Notes under the pieces: generated by a model | Told to the model about the DNA's origin: nothing | Seen by the model: the letters and a program-made list of their open reading frames with translations, nothing else | Database searches by the model: none | Made by a program: the position numbers and the translations under genes | Assembly: GCF_027460065.1 (NCBI RefSeq) | Contig: NZ_JAPYZZ010000001.1 | Span: 376,864 to 440,863, forward strand | Source: Martinezella rhizogenes | Lineage (GTDB): Bacteria > Pseudomonadota > Alphaproteobacteria > Rhizobiales > Rhizobiaceae | Length of the DNA stretch: 64,000 bases | Direction: 5' to 3' | Part shown: piece after piece, positions 9,457 to 18,677 of the stretch | How positions within the stretch are numbered: position 1 is the stretch's first letter | Layout: the number at the start of each line of letters is the position of its first letter

Positions 9457-9812
9457 GGGTCTGCAAACTCCTCGGTCGTTCAGGCCAGCATCGTTTCACG
9501 ACGCGCGACATGTCCCGTCGCCCTGCTGAATAACCCCTCCCCTGCTTCCAACAAAGCTGGTCCGATTGGTGCTTTATGTCAATCATATTACGCAGCTGAA
9601 GCCGCCCAAAAACAGAATTTTACTATGGGCCGACACAATAAGGCCCGCAGGTTATTTCATTCGTCAAAAGCGGAGATTCACCTGTCCTTGCAAACGCGGC
9701 GATATGTCGAATCCATGCATCCTGCACTGCAAAAATCGATTCCGATTTTTGCGCCGATGCTGTAGAGCGATGAAAGGCTCTTGCGGCCGCCACCATAGAC
9801 CGAGGTTTTTCC
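9457..9812. other. Intergenic region upstream of argB
   Basis: About 355 bases between the start of the anti-sigma-like gene (minus) and argB (plus). No convincing gene. It contains the 22-base perfect hairpin at 9731-9752 close to argB. The other open frames here lack ribosome sites and recognisable protein sequence. Confidence 0.5.
9731..9752. repeat. Perfect inverted repeat CAAAAATCG / CGATTTTTG upstream of argB
   Basis: Nine-base-pair stem with a four-base loop ATTC, 60 bases before the argB start. It resembles small palindromic elements that I recall as common between rhizobial genes. It may also act as a terminator for transcripts entering from the left. Confidence 0.5.
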
Positions 9813-10697
9813 ATGACTTCTTCCGAAAGCGAAATTCAGGCACGGCTGCTCGCGCAGGCCCTGCCCTTCATGCAGAAATACGAGAACAAGACAATCGTGG
9901 TGAAATATGGTGGCCACGCCATGGGCGACTCCACGCTCGGCAAGGCTTTCGCGGAAGACATCGCCCTGTTGAAGCAGTCCGGCATCAACCCCATCGTCGT
10001 CCATGGCGGCGGCCCGCAGATCGGTGCGATGCTGTCGAAGATGGGCATTGAATCGAAGTTCGAGGGCGGCCTGCGCGTCACCGACGCCAAGACCGTCGAA
10101 ATTGTTGAAATGGTTCTGGCCGGCTCGATCAACAAGGAAATCGTTGCCCTCATCAACCAGACGGGCGAATGGGCCATTGGCCTGTGCGGCAAGGATGGCA
10201 ACATGGTCTTCGCCGAAAAGGCGAAAAAGACCGTCATCGATCCCGACAGCAATATAGAGCGCGTGCTCGATCTCGGTTTCGTCGGTGAAGTCGTGGAAGT
10301 CGATCGCACCCTGCTCGATCTGCTTGCAAAATCGGAGATGATCCCGGTTATCGCCCCCGTCGCCCCCGGCCGTGACGGGGCTACTTACAATATCAATGCC
10401 GATACCTTCGCTGGCGCCATTGCGGGAGCGCTTCACGCCTCACGCCTTCTGTTCCTCACGGATGTGCCCGGTGTCCTCGACAAGAACAAGGAACTCATCA
10501 AGGAACTGACGGTCTCGCAGGCGCGCGCGCTTATCAAGGACGGCACGATTTCCGGCGGCATGATCCCGAAGGTCGAGACCTGCATCGATGCCATCAAGGC
10601 CGGCGTGCAAGGCGTGGTGATCCTCAACGGCAAGACGCCGCATTCCGTCCTTCTGGAAATCTTCACCGAAGGCGCCGGTACGCTCATCGTGCCCTGA
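9813..10697 (+). CDS. argB: Acetylglutamate kinase
   Basis: 294 residues. Phosphorylates N-acetylglutamate in the second step of arginine synthesis in the cytoplasm. The amino-acid-kinase fold shows [10 protein letters not shown] (residues about 29-38), [10 protein letters not shown], substrate-binding GGLRVTD, and the nucleotide-binding [16 protein letters not shown] and [10 protein letters not shown] segments. Length and an N-terminal helix before the kinase core fit the arginine-inhibited hexameric type. Stands alone, not with other arg genes; the next gene is convergent. Confidence 0.97.
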   Translation: MTSSESEIQARLLAQALPFMQKYENKTIVVKYGGHAMGDSTLGKAFAEDIALLKQSGINPIVVHGGGPQIGAMLSKMGIESKFEGGLRVTDAKTVEIVEMVLAGSINKEIVALINQTGEWAIGLCGKDGNMVFAEKAKKTVIDPDSNIERVLDLGFVGEVVEVDRTLLDLLAKSEMIPVIAPVAPGRDGATYNINADTFAGAIAGALHASRLLFLTDVPGVLDKNKELIKELTVSQARALIKDGTISGGMIPKVETCIDAIKAGVQGVVILNGKTPHSVLLEIFTEGAGTLIVP

Positions 10698-10707
10698 TGC
10701 ATGTCAG

Positions 10708-10732
10708 TGGCGGATGGCAAGCCTGTCCGCCA
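10708..10732. terminator. Hairpin between convergent argB and EamA genes
   Basis: Inverted repeat TGGCGGA / TCCGCCA with an 11-base loop, 11 bases after the argB stop and 11 bases before the EamA stop. No T-run follows, so termination would have to be Rho-assisted. Confidence 0.35.
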
Positions 10733-10742
10733 TATCTGGCAT

Positions 10743-11660
10743 TCAGCCGAATGCCAGAAGCGACAGCACGCCAACGACAATCAGCAGGCAGCCGGACAGT
10801 TCGAGCCGGTTGATCTTCTCCTTGAAGAAAAGCACGGTCGAGGCGAAGGCGAACAGCATTTCCACCTGCGCCAGCGCCTTCACGACGGCGGCCTGCTGCA
10901 GGGTCATTGCCGTGAACCAGCCGAATGAGGCCGTGGCGCCCACGAAACCGACGGCCAGCGACGGTTTCCAGACCTTAACGATGCGCCGCAATTCTTCCCT
11001 CTCGCGCCAGATGATCCAGAGGAACATCGACACCGTCTGCATGACAATGACGACGACGAGGGTAAAGCCCGCCTGCATCATCGCATCCGGGGCAGGCAGG
11101 CTCGGCGCAAGCGCCAGCGACGCCGACCGATAGGCAACCGAGGACAGGCCGAAGAATGCACCCGAAGCAAGGCCGATACCCGCCGTCCGGCTGAAGATCG
11201 CGGTCAGAAAGGACGCGGGCGTCACTTGTGTTCGCGCCACGGAAATCAGCATGACGCCGGCGACCGAGATCGCAATGGCCGCCAATGTACCGCCAGTGAC
11301 GCTTTCACCGATGAAGATGAGGGCAAACAGCGCCGCCTGCGCCGGCTCGGTGCGGGAATAGGCCGTACCGACAGCGAAATTGCGGAAAGAGAACAGGTGC
11401 ACCAGCAGGAACGTGGCGGCGATCTGCGCCATGGCCCCGACAGTTGCCCATACGGCGAAGGATATATTCGGCACCGGCAGTGGCCGGCCAAGCCCGAAAT
11501 GCAGGAATGCAAGATAAGCGAGAGCGAAGGGCATGCCGAACACGAAGCGCACAAAGGTTGCACCTGTCGTGCCCATCATGCCCTTGAGGTGCTTTTGCAA
11601 CGTCGAGCGCAGGTTCTGCAGGAACGCGCTTGCGAAAGTAATGCCTAACCAGAGTTCCAT
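10743..11660 (-). CDS. EamA/DMT-family transporter
   Basis: 305-residue integral membrane protein with about ten hydrophobic segments arranged as two related halves of five, as in the EamA (drug/metabolite transporter) family. The second half has the family-typical alternation GFVGATASFGWFTAMTLQQAAVVKALAQVEMLFA and ends EKINRLELSGCLLIVVGVLSLL. Such proteins export amino acids, nucleotides or other small metabolites; the substrate cannot be predicted. It is divergent from the nucleotidase gene with about 105 bases between starts. Confidence 0.88.
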   Translation of the reverse strand: MELWLGITFASAFLQNLRSTLQKHLKGMMGTTGATFVRFVFGMPFALAYLAFLHFGLGRPLPVPNISFAVWATVGAMAQIAATFLLVHLFSFRNFAVGTAYSRTEPAQAALFALIFIGESVTGGTLAAIAISVAGVMLISVARTQVTPASFLTAIFSRTAGIGLASGAFFGLSSVAYRSASLALAPSLPAPDAMMQAGFTLVVVIVMQTVSMFLWIIWREREELRRIVKVWKPSLAVGFVGATASFGWFTAMTLQQAAVVKALAQVEMLFAFASTVLFFKEKINRLELSGCLLIVVGVLSLLAFG

Positions 11661-11766
11661 GGCCTTGGCGGTATCATGCGCGCGAGGCCACAGCCAAGCT
11701 CGATTTTCTGGTCAATCGTCGTCTTTTCGATTTTCTTCGCCGTTCGAAACGGGCATAAAGCAGCCC

Positions 11767-12480
11767 ATGGACACAAAGCCGAAAAACCTGCCCGACGCCG
11801 CCGATTTCGCCCATGTCAGCGAATGGGTCTTCGATCTCGACAACACGCTCTATCCGCATCACGTCAATCTGTTTTCCCAGATCGACCGTAACATGACGGC
11901 CTATGTGGCGGAGCTTCTGAAGCTCGACCCCGAAGAGGCGCGTGTGCTGCAGAAGCGCTATTATCACGACCATGGCACCACGCTGCAGGGCTTGATGATC
12001 AATTACGGCATCAGCCCAGACGAGTTTCTGGAACGTGCCCATGCCATCGACTATTCGGCGCTGAAGCCGCATCCGGAACTCGGCGAAGCTATCAAGGCTT
12101 TGCCGGGCCGCAAGTTCATCCTCACCAATGGCAGCGTCAAACATGCCCAGGCCGCGGCCAGCGCGCTCGGTATTCTCGATCATTTCGAGGACATTTTCGA
12201 TATCGTCGCCGCCGGTTACCTGCCGAAGCCGGCCAGCGCGACCTATGAGAAGTTCGCAGCCCTCGCGAAACTCGATACGAAAAACGCCGCCATGTTCGAG
12301 GACCTGCCGCGCAATCTAGCAGCTCCCAAGGCGCTTGGCATGAAGACCGTGCTGCTGGTTCCTTCAAACCTTGAGGGCGTGATCATGGAACGCTGGGAAA
12401 TCCCTGATGTGACGGATGAGCATATCGACTACATCACCGACGACCTGACCGGGTTTCTGACGAAAACCATCAGGAACTGA
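11767..12480 (+). CDS. HAD-family pyrimidine 5'-nucleotidase
   Basis: 237-residue haloacid-dehalogenase-type hydrolase. Motif I is VFDLDNTLYPH (DxDxT), motif II FILTNGS, and motif III/IV KPASATYEKF and AAMFEDLPRNL. The combination DLDNTLYP plus an alpha-helical cap is that of the bacterial/yeast SDT1-like pyrimidine 5'-nucleotidase group that dephosphorylates UMP/CMP. The frame is open upstream to 11533, but the ATG at 11767 gives the conserved N-terminus and avoids overlap with the divergent EamA gene. Confidence 0.88.
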   Translation: MDTKPKNLPDAADFAHVSEWVFDLDNTLYPHHVNLFSQIDRNMTAYVAELLKLDPEEARVLQKRYYHDHGTTLQGLMINYGISPDEFLERAHAIDYSALKPHPELGEAIKALPGRKFILTNGSVKHAQAAASALGILDHFEDIFDIVAAGYLPKPASATYEKFAALAKLDTKNAAMFEDLPRNLAAPKALGMKTVLLVPSNLEGVIMERWEIPDVTDEHIDYITDDLTGFLTKTIRN

Positions 12481-12596
12481 CCGGCCAAGCACTGACGGAC
12501 AAGATTACCGAAGCTTCATCCACCTTACGGATGTTTAAGTAGTGGGCTGGCGCTTGCGTCACTATCTTCTTCCCCAGGGACAACCAACGGAAGGTA

Positions 12597-13178
12597 ATGA
12601 CGATGTCTACACGAAAAATCGCACTCTCTGCTCTTGGCGCAGCCCTTTTGCTCGGCTCGGCCGCGACGGCAAGTTTCGCTGCCCCGCCCCCGCACGGCAA
12701 AGGCCACGGCGATCGCATGCCGTTCCGCCCGGAACTGATGTACGTTCACCTTCTGAAGGTGGCCGACACCAACAAGGACGGCAAGATTACGAAGGAAGAG
12801 TTCGCCGCACGTCAGGACGCGCTTTTTGCCGAGATCGACAAGGACAAGGACGGTTCGATCACGCCGAAGGAAATACGTGAATACCGCCAGGCAAAAATGG
12901 AGGCATTCCGCGCCGCCCACCCGCGCCCCGAGGGTGATGAAGCCAAGGGTCCCGAAGGCAAGCGCGCCGAACGTGAACATGGCGACCGTCAGGGTTGGGG
13001 CAAACATGGCGGCAAGGGTGCAGCCTACGCGATGTTCCGCATGGCCGATACGGATGAGAACGGCCAGATCAGCAAGGCCGAATTCACTGCCGCCGGCGAA
13101 AAAATGTTCGAGCGGCTGGACAGGAACAAGGACGGCGTCATCTCCATCGATGACATGCCGGACCGCCCGTTCCTCTGA
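12597..13178 (+). CDS. Secreted EF-hand calcium-binding protein
   Basis: 193 residues. A signal peptide (about 1-29, ending ASFA) precedes a His/Gly-rich segment and four canonical 12-residue EF loops at 57-68 (DTNKDG), 81-92 (DKDKDG), 151-162 (DTDENG) and 175-186 (DRNKDG). Each has Asp at 1, Gly at 6 and Glu/Asp at 12, so all should bind calcium. Between the pairs lies a linker rich in Lys, Glu, Gly and His. Start chosen for the GGAAGG upstream. Periplasmic or extracellular calcium-binding is inferred; a partner is not visible. A strong terminator follows. Confidence 0.9.
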   Translation: MTMSTRKIALSALGAALLLGSAATASFAAPPPHGKGHGDRMPFRPELMYVHLLKVADTNKDGKITKEEFAARQDALFAEIDKDKDGSITPKEIREYRQAKMEAFRAAHPRPEGDEAKGPEGKRAEREHGDRQGWGKHGGKGAAYAMFRMADTDENGQISKAEFTAAGEKMFERLDRNKDGVISIDDMPDRPFL

Positions 13179-13190
13179 TCCCGGAAATAT

Positions 13191-13217
13191 AAAGCCCGCT
13201 TAATCGGCGGGCTTTTT
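13191..13217 (+). terminator. Rho-independent terminator after the EF-hand gene
   Basis: Stem AAGCCCGC / GCGGGCTT (13192-13199 with 13207-13214) with a seven-base loop, flanked by A and T runs, located 13 bases past the stop. Because of the A/T symmetry it may also serve the convergent DUF1150 gene. Confidence 0.9.
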
Positions 13218-13220
13218 CTT

Positions 13221-13478
13221 TCAATGGAGACTGACGGTTTTTAGATCGTCTTCCGCCGCCTTGAAAAAGGTGCTGGAACGATTGTCTGTCAGGAGGATAG
13301 GCGTACCATCCGCACCGAACAGCGCCCACAGATCCAGCTGCGGATCGAGATCAGGCGCTTCCGGGAAACAGCGGCTAACGTCTTCCGCACGGATCTTGCG
13401 GATATATCCCACTTCTCCCTCACCGATATGGGCGAGCTGGGACTGGGTGAGACGCGCATGCGCTTCTTTTAAGAGCAT
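13221..13478 (-). CDS. DUF1150 family protein
   Basis: 85-residue cytoplasmic protein with the core GEGEVGYIRKIRAEDV, which I recognise as the DUF1150 family of Rhizobiales; its biochemical role is unknown. The ATG has an AAGGAGG ribosome site 7 bases upstream. It follows the small heat-shock gene on the same strand by 56 bases, a pairing that is common in rhizobia, so a role alongside the Hsp20 chaperone is a reasonable inference. No cofactor motif is visible. Confidence 0.8.
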   Translation of the reverse strand: MLLKEAHARLTQSQLAHIGEGEVGYIRKIRAEDVSRCFPEAPDLDPQLDLWALFGADGTPILLTDNRSSTFFKAAEDDLKTVSLH

Positions 13479-13534
13479 ATTTCAGCCTCCTTCTTCACGC
13501 CGAGCGATTCATGTCCGATTCCGGCGTTCACGTT

Positions 13535-13960
13535 CTACTCTGAGACGGAAATATTAATTTTCTTTACCACGTTTGAAATTTCGGGCCGGACCAAATCGAT
13601 GGAAAGAAGGCCGTTGCGCAGGCGGGCTTCCCGCACCTGCATGCCATCGGCAAGCACGAAGACCCGCTGGAATTGTCGCGCGGCGATGCCGCGATAGAGA
13701 AAATCCCTTTTTTCCTGTTCCTGCTGGCGGCCGCGGATGACGAGCTGATTGTCAGCGGTCGTCACATCCAGATCGTCCTGTGAAAAACCGGCAACCGCGA
13801 TGGTGATGCGCAGACGCTCCGGCACATTCTCGCTGCCAGGCAGGCGCTCGATATTATAGGGAGGATAGCCGTCATTGGCCTTCGCCATGCGCTCCAGCGT
13901 TTTTTCCATGGCATCAAAACCCAGCAAAAGCGGGTGGGTGAATGGCGTCATGCGGCTCAT
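13535..13960 (-). CDS. Small heat-shock protein, Hsp20/alpha-crystallin family
   Basis: 141-residue ATP-independent holdase of the IbpA/Hsp20 type. The alpha-crystallin domain spans about residues 35-130: RLRITIAVAGFSQDDLDVTTADNQLVIRG, then RDFLYRGIAARQFQRVFVLADGMQV and the conserved ARLRNGLLSIDL. The C-terminus KINIS contains the IxI motif used for oligomer assembly. A candidate RpoH promoter lies about 80 bases upstream (14043-14071). Transcribed toward the DUF1150 gene, probably as one unit. Confidence 0.93.
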   Translation of the reverse strand: MSRMTPFTHPLLLGFDAMEKTLERMAKANDGYPPYNIERLPGSENVPERLRITIAVAGFSQDDLDVTTADNQLVIRGRQQEQEKRDFLYRGIAARQFQRVFVLADGMQVREARLRNGLLSIDLVRPEISNVVKKINISVSE

Positions 13961-14042
13961 ATCTTCTCTGTCCTTGCAACCAAGCGACGTTTCGCGGTCC
14001 CGCTTCCGGCGACCTTGCCGGTCAATCGCACCGGCTCAAGCA

Positions 14043-14071
14043 ATATGGGAAGCCGACCCACGATGCGCAAG
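14043..14071 (-). promoter_or_regulatory. Candidate RpoH (heat-shock sigma) promoter for hsp20
   Basis: Read on the minus strand: CTTGCG, 16 bases, CCCATAT. This matches the alpha-proteobacterial sigma-32 pattern of CTTG and CCATAT elements. It would start transcription about 75 bases before the hsp20 ATG. No CIRCE repeat was seen here. Confidence 0.65.
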
Positions 14072-14165
14072 GCGAAACACGGGCAAAGGCGAGAGGGAGG
14101 AATGAGGCTTGACAAGTGAGTATCCGCCGCTCGAAAAAAGCGCTCATCTCAACGGCGGGCAAGAC

Positions 14166-15110
14166 ATGGCAGAACGCAGAAAAATCATCATCGACACCGA
14201 TCCGGGCCAGGACGATGCGGCGGCAATCATGCTCGCTTTTGGAAGCCCCGACGAAATCGACATCCTTGGACTGTGCGCCGTTGCCGGCAACGTTCCGCTG
14301 AAACTGACCAGCCGCAACATCCGCATCATCTGCGAATTGTGTGGCCGCACCGATATTCCCGTCTATGAGGGCGCCGAGAAGCCGCTGGTGCGCAAGCCCA
14401 TCACCGCCGAACATGTTCACGGCAGCACCGGCCTTAACGGCCCGGTTCTCGATGAGCCGACCATGGAGGCGCAAAAGCAGCATGCGGTCGATTTCATCAT
14501 CGAGACGCTGATACGGGAACCCGCCGGCACGGTCACGCTCTGCACGCTCGGCGCGCTGACCAATGTGGCGCTGGCTCTCCTGAAGGCACCTGAGATCGCC
14601 GATCGCGTCAAGGAACTGGTGATGATGGGCGGCGGCTTCTTCGAGGGTGGCAACATCACGCCGGCGGCGGAATTCAACATCTATGTCGATCCGCAGGCTG
14701 CCGATATCGTTTTCCGCTCCGGCATGCCTATTGTCATGATGCCGCTCGACGTCACCCACAAGCTGCTGACCACCAAGGCACGCGTCAACCGCATTCGCGA
14801 CCTCGGCACGCGCCCTGCCATCGCCATGGCGGAAATGCTGGAATTCTTCGAGCGTTTCGACATCGAGAAATACGGCTCTGATGGCGGCCCGTTGCATGAT
14901 CCGAGCGTCATTGCCTATCTCCTCAAGCCCGAACTTTTCGAGGGCCGCGAGTGCAATGTCGAAATCGAGGTCATTTCCGAGCTGACCATGGGCATGACTG
15001 TCGTGGACTGGTGGCGAGTGACGGACCGTCCGGCCAATGCCCGCGTGATGCGCAATGTGGATGCGGATGGTTTCTTTGAGTTGCTGACCGAACGTTTCGC
15101 CCGGCTCTGA
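14166..15110 (+). CDS. Ribonucleoside hydrolase (IunH/RihA type)
   Basis: 314 residues. Splits nucleosides into base and ribose for salvage. The N-terminal calcium-binding cluster IIIDTDPGQDDAAAIMLA (Asp10, Asp12, Asp16, Asp17) is intact, followed by HGSTGLNGP, the mid-protein loop VMMGGGFFEGGNITPAAEFNIYVDPQAA and the C-terminal metal/substrate segment PLHDPSVIAYLL. These are the hallmarks of inosine-uridine/pyrimidine nucleoside hydrolases; exact base preference cannot be told. The frame opens at 14109, but the ATG at 14166 immediately precedes the conserved fold. Confidence 0.93.
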   Translation: MAERRKIIIDTDPGQDDAAAIMLAFGSPDEIDILGLCAVAGNVPLKLTSRNIRIICELCGRTDIPVYEGAEKPLVRKPITAEHVHGSTGLNGPVLDEPTMEAQKQHAVDFIIETLIREPAGTVTLCTLGALTNVALALLKAPEIADRVKELVMMGGGFFEGGNITPAAEFNIYVDPQAADIVFRSGMPIVMMPLDVTHKLLTTKARVNRIRDLGTRPAIAMAEMLEFFERFDIEKYGSDGGPLHDPSVIAYLLKPELFEGRECNVEIEVISELTMGMTVVDWWRVTDRPANARVMRNVDADGFFELLTERFARL

Positions 15111-15124
15111 TCCGGACAGGGACA

Positions 15125-15157
15125 AAAAAGGCCGCTGGAAAAACCAGCGGCCTTTTT
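15125..15157. terminator. Bidirectional terminator between nucleoside hydrolase and chemoreceptor
   Basis: Fourteen-base-pair stem AAAAAGGCCGCTGG / CCAGCGGCCTTTTT with a five-base A loop, 14 bases after one stop and about 21 bases from the other. The A and T runs on the two sides fit termination in both directions. Confidence 0.92.
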
Positions 15158-15178
15158 ATTTTCAGCGGGAATGGCGGA

Positions 15179-17506
15179 TCAGAATTCCGTCCAGTCATCC
15201 TGCGCCAGCGCGTTTGCGCCGCTGGTTCTCGGACGGGCACGCGGAGCCGAAGCGGGAGCCCTTGCCGGAGCGGCCGGCGCACGCATTGTCGCCGCCGCGG
15301 CGCGCAATTGCTGGCTGGAATGGCCGCCGGAGACCGCGAAACCGGCAACGAGCGATTTCAGGGTTTCGGCTTCGCTGTTCAGCGTCACGCTGGCCGCCGT
15401 GGTTTCCTCCACCATCGCCGCGTTCTGCTGGGTGACCTGATCCATCTGGGTAACGGCGGAGTTGATTTCCTTCAGGCCTACCGCCTGCTCGCTGGCCGAG
15501 GCGGAAATCTGCCGTATCAGCTGGTTGATCTGCAGAACCTGATCGGCGATCTTTTTCATAGTCTCACCGGCCTTGCCGACCAGCTGCACACCCTCGCCCA
15601 CCTGCGTGGCCGACGTGTTGATCAGGCCCTTGATCTCCTTGGCGGCGGTGGCGGAGCGTTGAGCAAGTTCACGCACTTCCTGCGCGACGACGGCAAAACC
15701 CTTGCCCGCATCGCCCGCGCGGGCCGCTTCGACGCCGGCATTCAGTGCCAGCAGATTGGTCTGGAAGGCGATCTCGTCGATCACCCCGATGATACGGGAG
15801 ATTTCCGCCGAGGACTGCGCGATGCCCTGCATGGAGTTCACGGCCTGCTGGACGACCTCGCCCGACTTGCCAGCGTCATCGCAGGCATGGCTGACGGCGC
15901 CGGCCGCCTCTGCAGCGTTTTCCGCACTGGAATTGACCTGCGCGGTCAACTCGTTGAGGGCCGCAGCGGTTTCTTCGAGGCTGGCGGCCTGCTGTTCCGT
16001 GCGATGCGAGAGATCGCTGGCGGCGCGGGTGATCTCGCCGGTACCGTTGCCTATGCTGACGACAGTGGCATTGACGGTGGACACCGTTTCCTCAAGGCTT
16101 TCAAGCGCGGAGTTGAAGTCAGCGCGCAGCTTGGCGTATTCGCCGGGGAATTCATCCTCGATACGGTAGGTCAGATTGCCCTGTGAAAGAGCATTGAGGC
16201 CGGCACCAAGCGCGCCGACAATGTGCTGTTGCAGGCGGCTATTCTCGTTACGCTCGAACTCCGACCGCTGGCGCTCCGTCTCCGCGTGGCCGCGCTGGGC
16301 CTGGGCTTCCGCCTCCACCTCGCGGATACCGGCGAGCTTCGCCCGGAAGCCTTCGAGCGCAGTTGCAACGGCACCGGTCTCGTCCCGGCGGTCCTGGCCG
16401 GATACCGGCACGTCATAGCGTCCATCGCTGAGCGTACGGACATCGGAGACCAGCGAGGCGAGCGGGTTGCCGACGAAATGCCGAACGGCGAAATAAAGCG
16501 CGGCGATGACAGCGGCGAGAATGACGATTGCACCGATGATCATCAGATAGGTCTGCTCCTGAACCGGTGCGTTCAGGGCCTTGTGCGGAATATCCACTAG
16601 CACCACCCAGGTCGCATTGAGGCCCGGAACGGCGAAAGGATAAACAAGACGGTTATAGGGTGCGTCGGTATCGAGACCAAGATTTTCGATGAGGCCCTGC
16701 TTGCTGGACGTAATCGCCGCCTGAACGGTGCTTGAGCCATCTCCGTCATAGGCCTTCATGTTCTGCTCAGGCGTCGGCGGCACCAGCCACTGGCCACCCT
16801 GGGAAACAAGCGTGACGCGACCGGTTTCGAAAGGATGCAGCGCCTGCAGCTTCTGCGACAGCGAGGCCAGCGAAATATCGACACCCGCCACACCGATCAT
16901 CTTGCCGTCCGACATGACCGGGTAGGCAAGCGAGGTCATGGTGGTGGGCACTTCCGTGCCCTGGGCGAGATAGGGCTGGGTTATGGCGCCCTTGCCCGTC
17001 TTGGCGGCAAGCGCCCACCATTCAGCGGCGTAATCATTATCGAAAGTCGAGAACTGGATATCGCCCTTCTGGGTCTTCGACCAGTAGGGGGCGAAGACGC
17101 CATTTTTATTGGTGCCGAGATCGAGCCTGTCGGCAATCTCCGTGCTCTGTCCATCGAAAAGACCCAGCTGCTCACAGAACCAGCTTCCGAAAGCGAAGGC
17201 ATTCTGCTCGACATTGGCCTTCAGGATATTGACGATACCCGGCCGGTCCATCGATTTCGCCTGATGCGCACGACCGATGACACCGGCCATGGAGCGCGCG
17301 GCGCTGCCGAGTTCGCCGACATCGGCGGCAATGACGTTGGCGATGGCGCGCGCCTCGGTATTGGCCTGCTCCATGGTCAGCGCGTGAACGCGCTCGCTGG
17401 TCTGGGAAATGAGGAAGGAATTCGATGCGACAAGAACCGTGGTGATGGCGCAGCCAGTCACGAGGATCAGCTTCGTCGCAAGCGACTTCACTTTGAAATT
17501 GAACAT
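15179..17506 (-). CDS. Methyl-accepting chemotaxis protein with Cache sensor domain
   Basis: 775-residue chemoreceptor. The N-terminal membrane segment ([20 protein letters not shown]) is followed by a periplasmic sensor of about 290 residues with [18 protein letters not shown], the membrane-proximal motif of Cache domains that bind amino acids, organic acids or quaternary amines. Then come a second membrane segment, HAMP, and the signalling hairpin [21 protein letters not shown]. The C-terminus DDWTEF is a CheR/CheB tether. I prefer ATG 17506 (MFNFKVK), with GAGG five bases upstream, over ATG 17569. Ligand unknown. Confidence 0.93.
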   Translation of the reverse strand: MFNFKVKSLATKLILVTGCAITTVLVASNSFLISQTSERVHALTMEQANTEARAIANVIAADVGELGSAARSMAGVIGRAHQAKSMDRPGIVNILKANVEQNAFAFGSWFCEQLGLFDGQSTEIADRLDLGTNKNGVFAPYWSKTQKGDIQFSTFDNDYAAEWWALAAKTGKGAITQPYLAQGTEVPTTMTSLAYPVMSDGKMIGVAGVDISLASLSQKLQALHPFETGRVTLVSQGGQWLVPPTPEQNMKAYDGDGSSTVQAAITSSKQGLIENLGLDTDAPYNRLVYPFAVPGLNATWVVLVDIPHKALNAPVQEQTYLMIIGAIVILAAVIAALYFAVRHFVGNPLASLVSDVRTLSDGRYDVPVSGQDRRDETGAVATALEGFRAKLAGIREVEAEAQAQRGHAETERQRSEFERNENSRLQQHIVGALGAGLNALSQGNLTYRIEDEFPGEYAKLRADFNSALESLEETVSTVNATVVSIGNGTGEITRAASDLSHRTEQQAASLEETAAALNELTAQVNSSAENAAEAAGAVSHACDDAGKSGEVVQQAVNSMQGIAQSSAEISRIIGVIDEIAFQTNLLALNAGVEAARAGDAGKGFAVVAQEVRELAQRSATAAKEIKGLINTSATQVGEGVQLVGKAGETMKKIADQVLQINQLIRQISASASEQAVGLKEINSAVTQMDQVTQQNAAMVEETTAASVTLNSEAETLKSLVAGFAVSGGHSSQQLRAAAATMRAPAAPARAPASAPRARPRTSGANALAQDDWTEF

Positions 17507-17674
17507 CTTGGCCTCGATCAAATCGCCGGCTCGAAAAAGCTGGCGGAAACGGATGAAAATCTCCGTCATGGAGGCCCGTCCACAGTAGGACAGTGTGCTG
17601 CAGCGCGACGAGGTAAAAATAGGTTATGTTTGCTAATTAAGCCCTAAAATTACTTCGCCGCGCCAAGCAAAAAA

Positions 17675-18535
17675 TCAGTGTTCGTAATAGGTGGATATGA
17701 TGTTCCATGCATCGTCGGCCGTTTCGGCGAAATGCAGCAGCTCCATATCTTCCGGCGCAATGGTTCCGAAGTCCGCTAGGAACTCGAAGTTGACGACGGA
17801 GCGCCAGAATTTCTCCCCGAACAGGATGAGCGGAATCGGCGCCATGCGTTTCGTCTGGATCAGCGTCAGCGTCTCGAACAATTCATCGAGCGTGCCGAAA
17901 CCGCCGGGGAAGATTACCACGGCCTTCGCCCGCATCAGGAAATGCATCTTGCGGATGGCGAAATAGTGGAAATTGAAGCTCAGCTCCGGTGTGACATAGG
18001 GGTTGGGCGCCTGCTCGTGCGGTAGAACGATGTTGAGGCCGATCGACGGTCCTCCCACATCGGCAGCGCCGCGATTGCCCGCCTCCATGACGCCGGGGCC
18101 GCCGCCGGTGACCACGACATATTCCAGATGACCGGATTTCGCGCCATAGTCGGTGCAAAGGCGGGCGAATTTGCGCGCCTCCTCGTAATAAATCGAGGAT
18201 TGCTCCAGATTGCGCTTCTGCGTTTCGTTGCGCGCCGCCCAGGCCTCGCCGCCCGGTTCGGGAATGCGGGCACCGCCGAACATGACGACGGTGGAATTGA
18301 TCCCGCGCTCGGTAAGCGCCATTTCCGTCTTCAGAAGTTCCAGCTGAAGCCTGACCGGGCGCAGTTCCTCACGGCAGAGAAAGTCCGTATCCACATAGGC
18401 CAGCCGGTAGGACGGGGAATCCGACTGCGGCGTTTTGACAACGACCTCGGCCTGCTGCTTGTCCACAGCACTGCGCTTCAACGGGTCCCATGCCCCGTCC
18501 TTGCGCCGCAATTTGCCATTTTTCAGTCGTGTCAT
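17675..18535 (-). CDS. LOG-family protein (TIGR00730-type putative nucleotide phosphoribohydrolase)
   Basis: 286 residues with the LOG Rossmann fold. Both hallmark motifs are present: GGGPGVMEA (144-152) and PGGFGTLDE (210-218). In plants and several bacteria such enzymes release free cytokinin base from its riboside 5'-monophosphate; other members hydrolyse AMP or other nucleotides. This protein carries an extra N-terminal segment of about 80 residues, basic at its start, before the fold (STVVMFGGAR). ATG 18535 is favoured because AAGG lies 7 bases upstream. Which nucleotide it uses cannot be read from sequence. Confidence 0.88.
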   Translation of the reverse strand: MTRLKNGKLRRKDGAWDPLKRSAVDKQQAEVVVKTPQSDSPSYRLAYVDTDFLCREELRPVRLQLELLKTEMALTERGINSTVVMFGGARIPEPGGEAWAARNETQKRNLEQSSIYYEEARKFARLCTDYGAKSGHLEYVVVTGGGPGVMEAGNRGAADVGGPSIGLNIVLPHEQAPNPYVTPELSFNFHYFAIRKMHFLMRAKAVVIFPGGFGTLDELFETLTLIQTKRMAPIPLILFGEKFWRSVVNFEFLADFGTIAPEDMELLHFAETADDAWNIISTYYEH

Positions 18536-18677
18536 TTCCATGCCTTTCGTCTGACGCGCCAAATCACCCAAATCACATTGACGCCTTTCCAACACTCCCT
18601 TAGATCAAATGGCCAGAGCCTTCCAGCGGCGCGGGACCATCCGTGACCAGACCACACGCGACTTTAAGGAATTTTCC

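Noticed and set aside
13961-14042. ROSE-type RNA thermometer before hsp20
   Set aside because: No clear pairing of the ribosome site with an upstream U(U/C)GCU block was visible; the promoter match explains heat control more simply.
14022-15125. 367-codon minus-strand frame over the nucleoside hydrolase
   Set aside because: Antisense to an intact conserved enzyme, no family resemblance.
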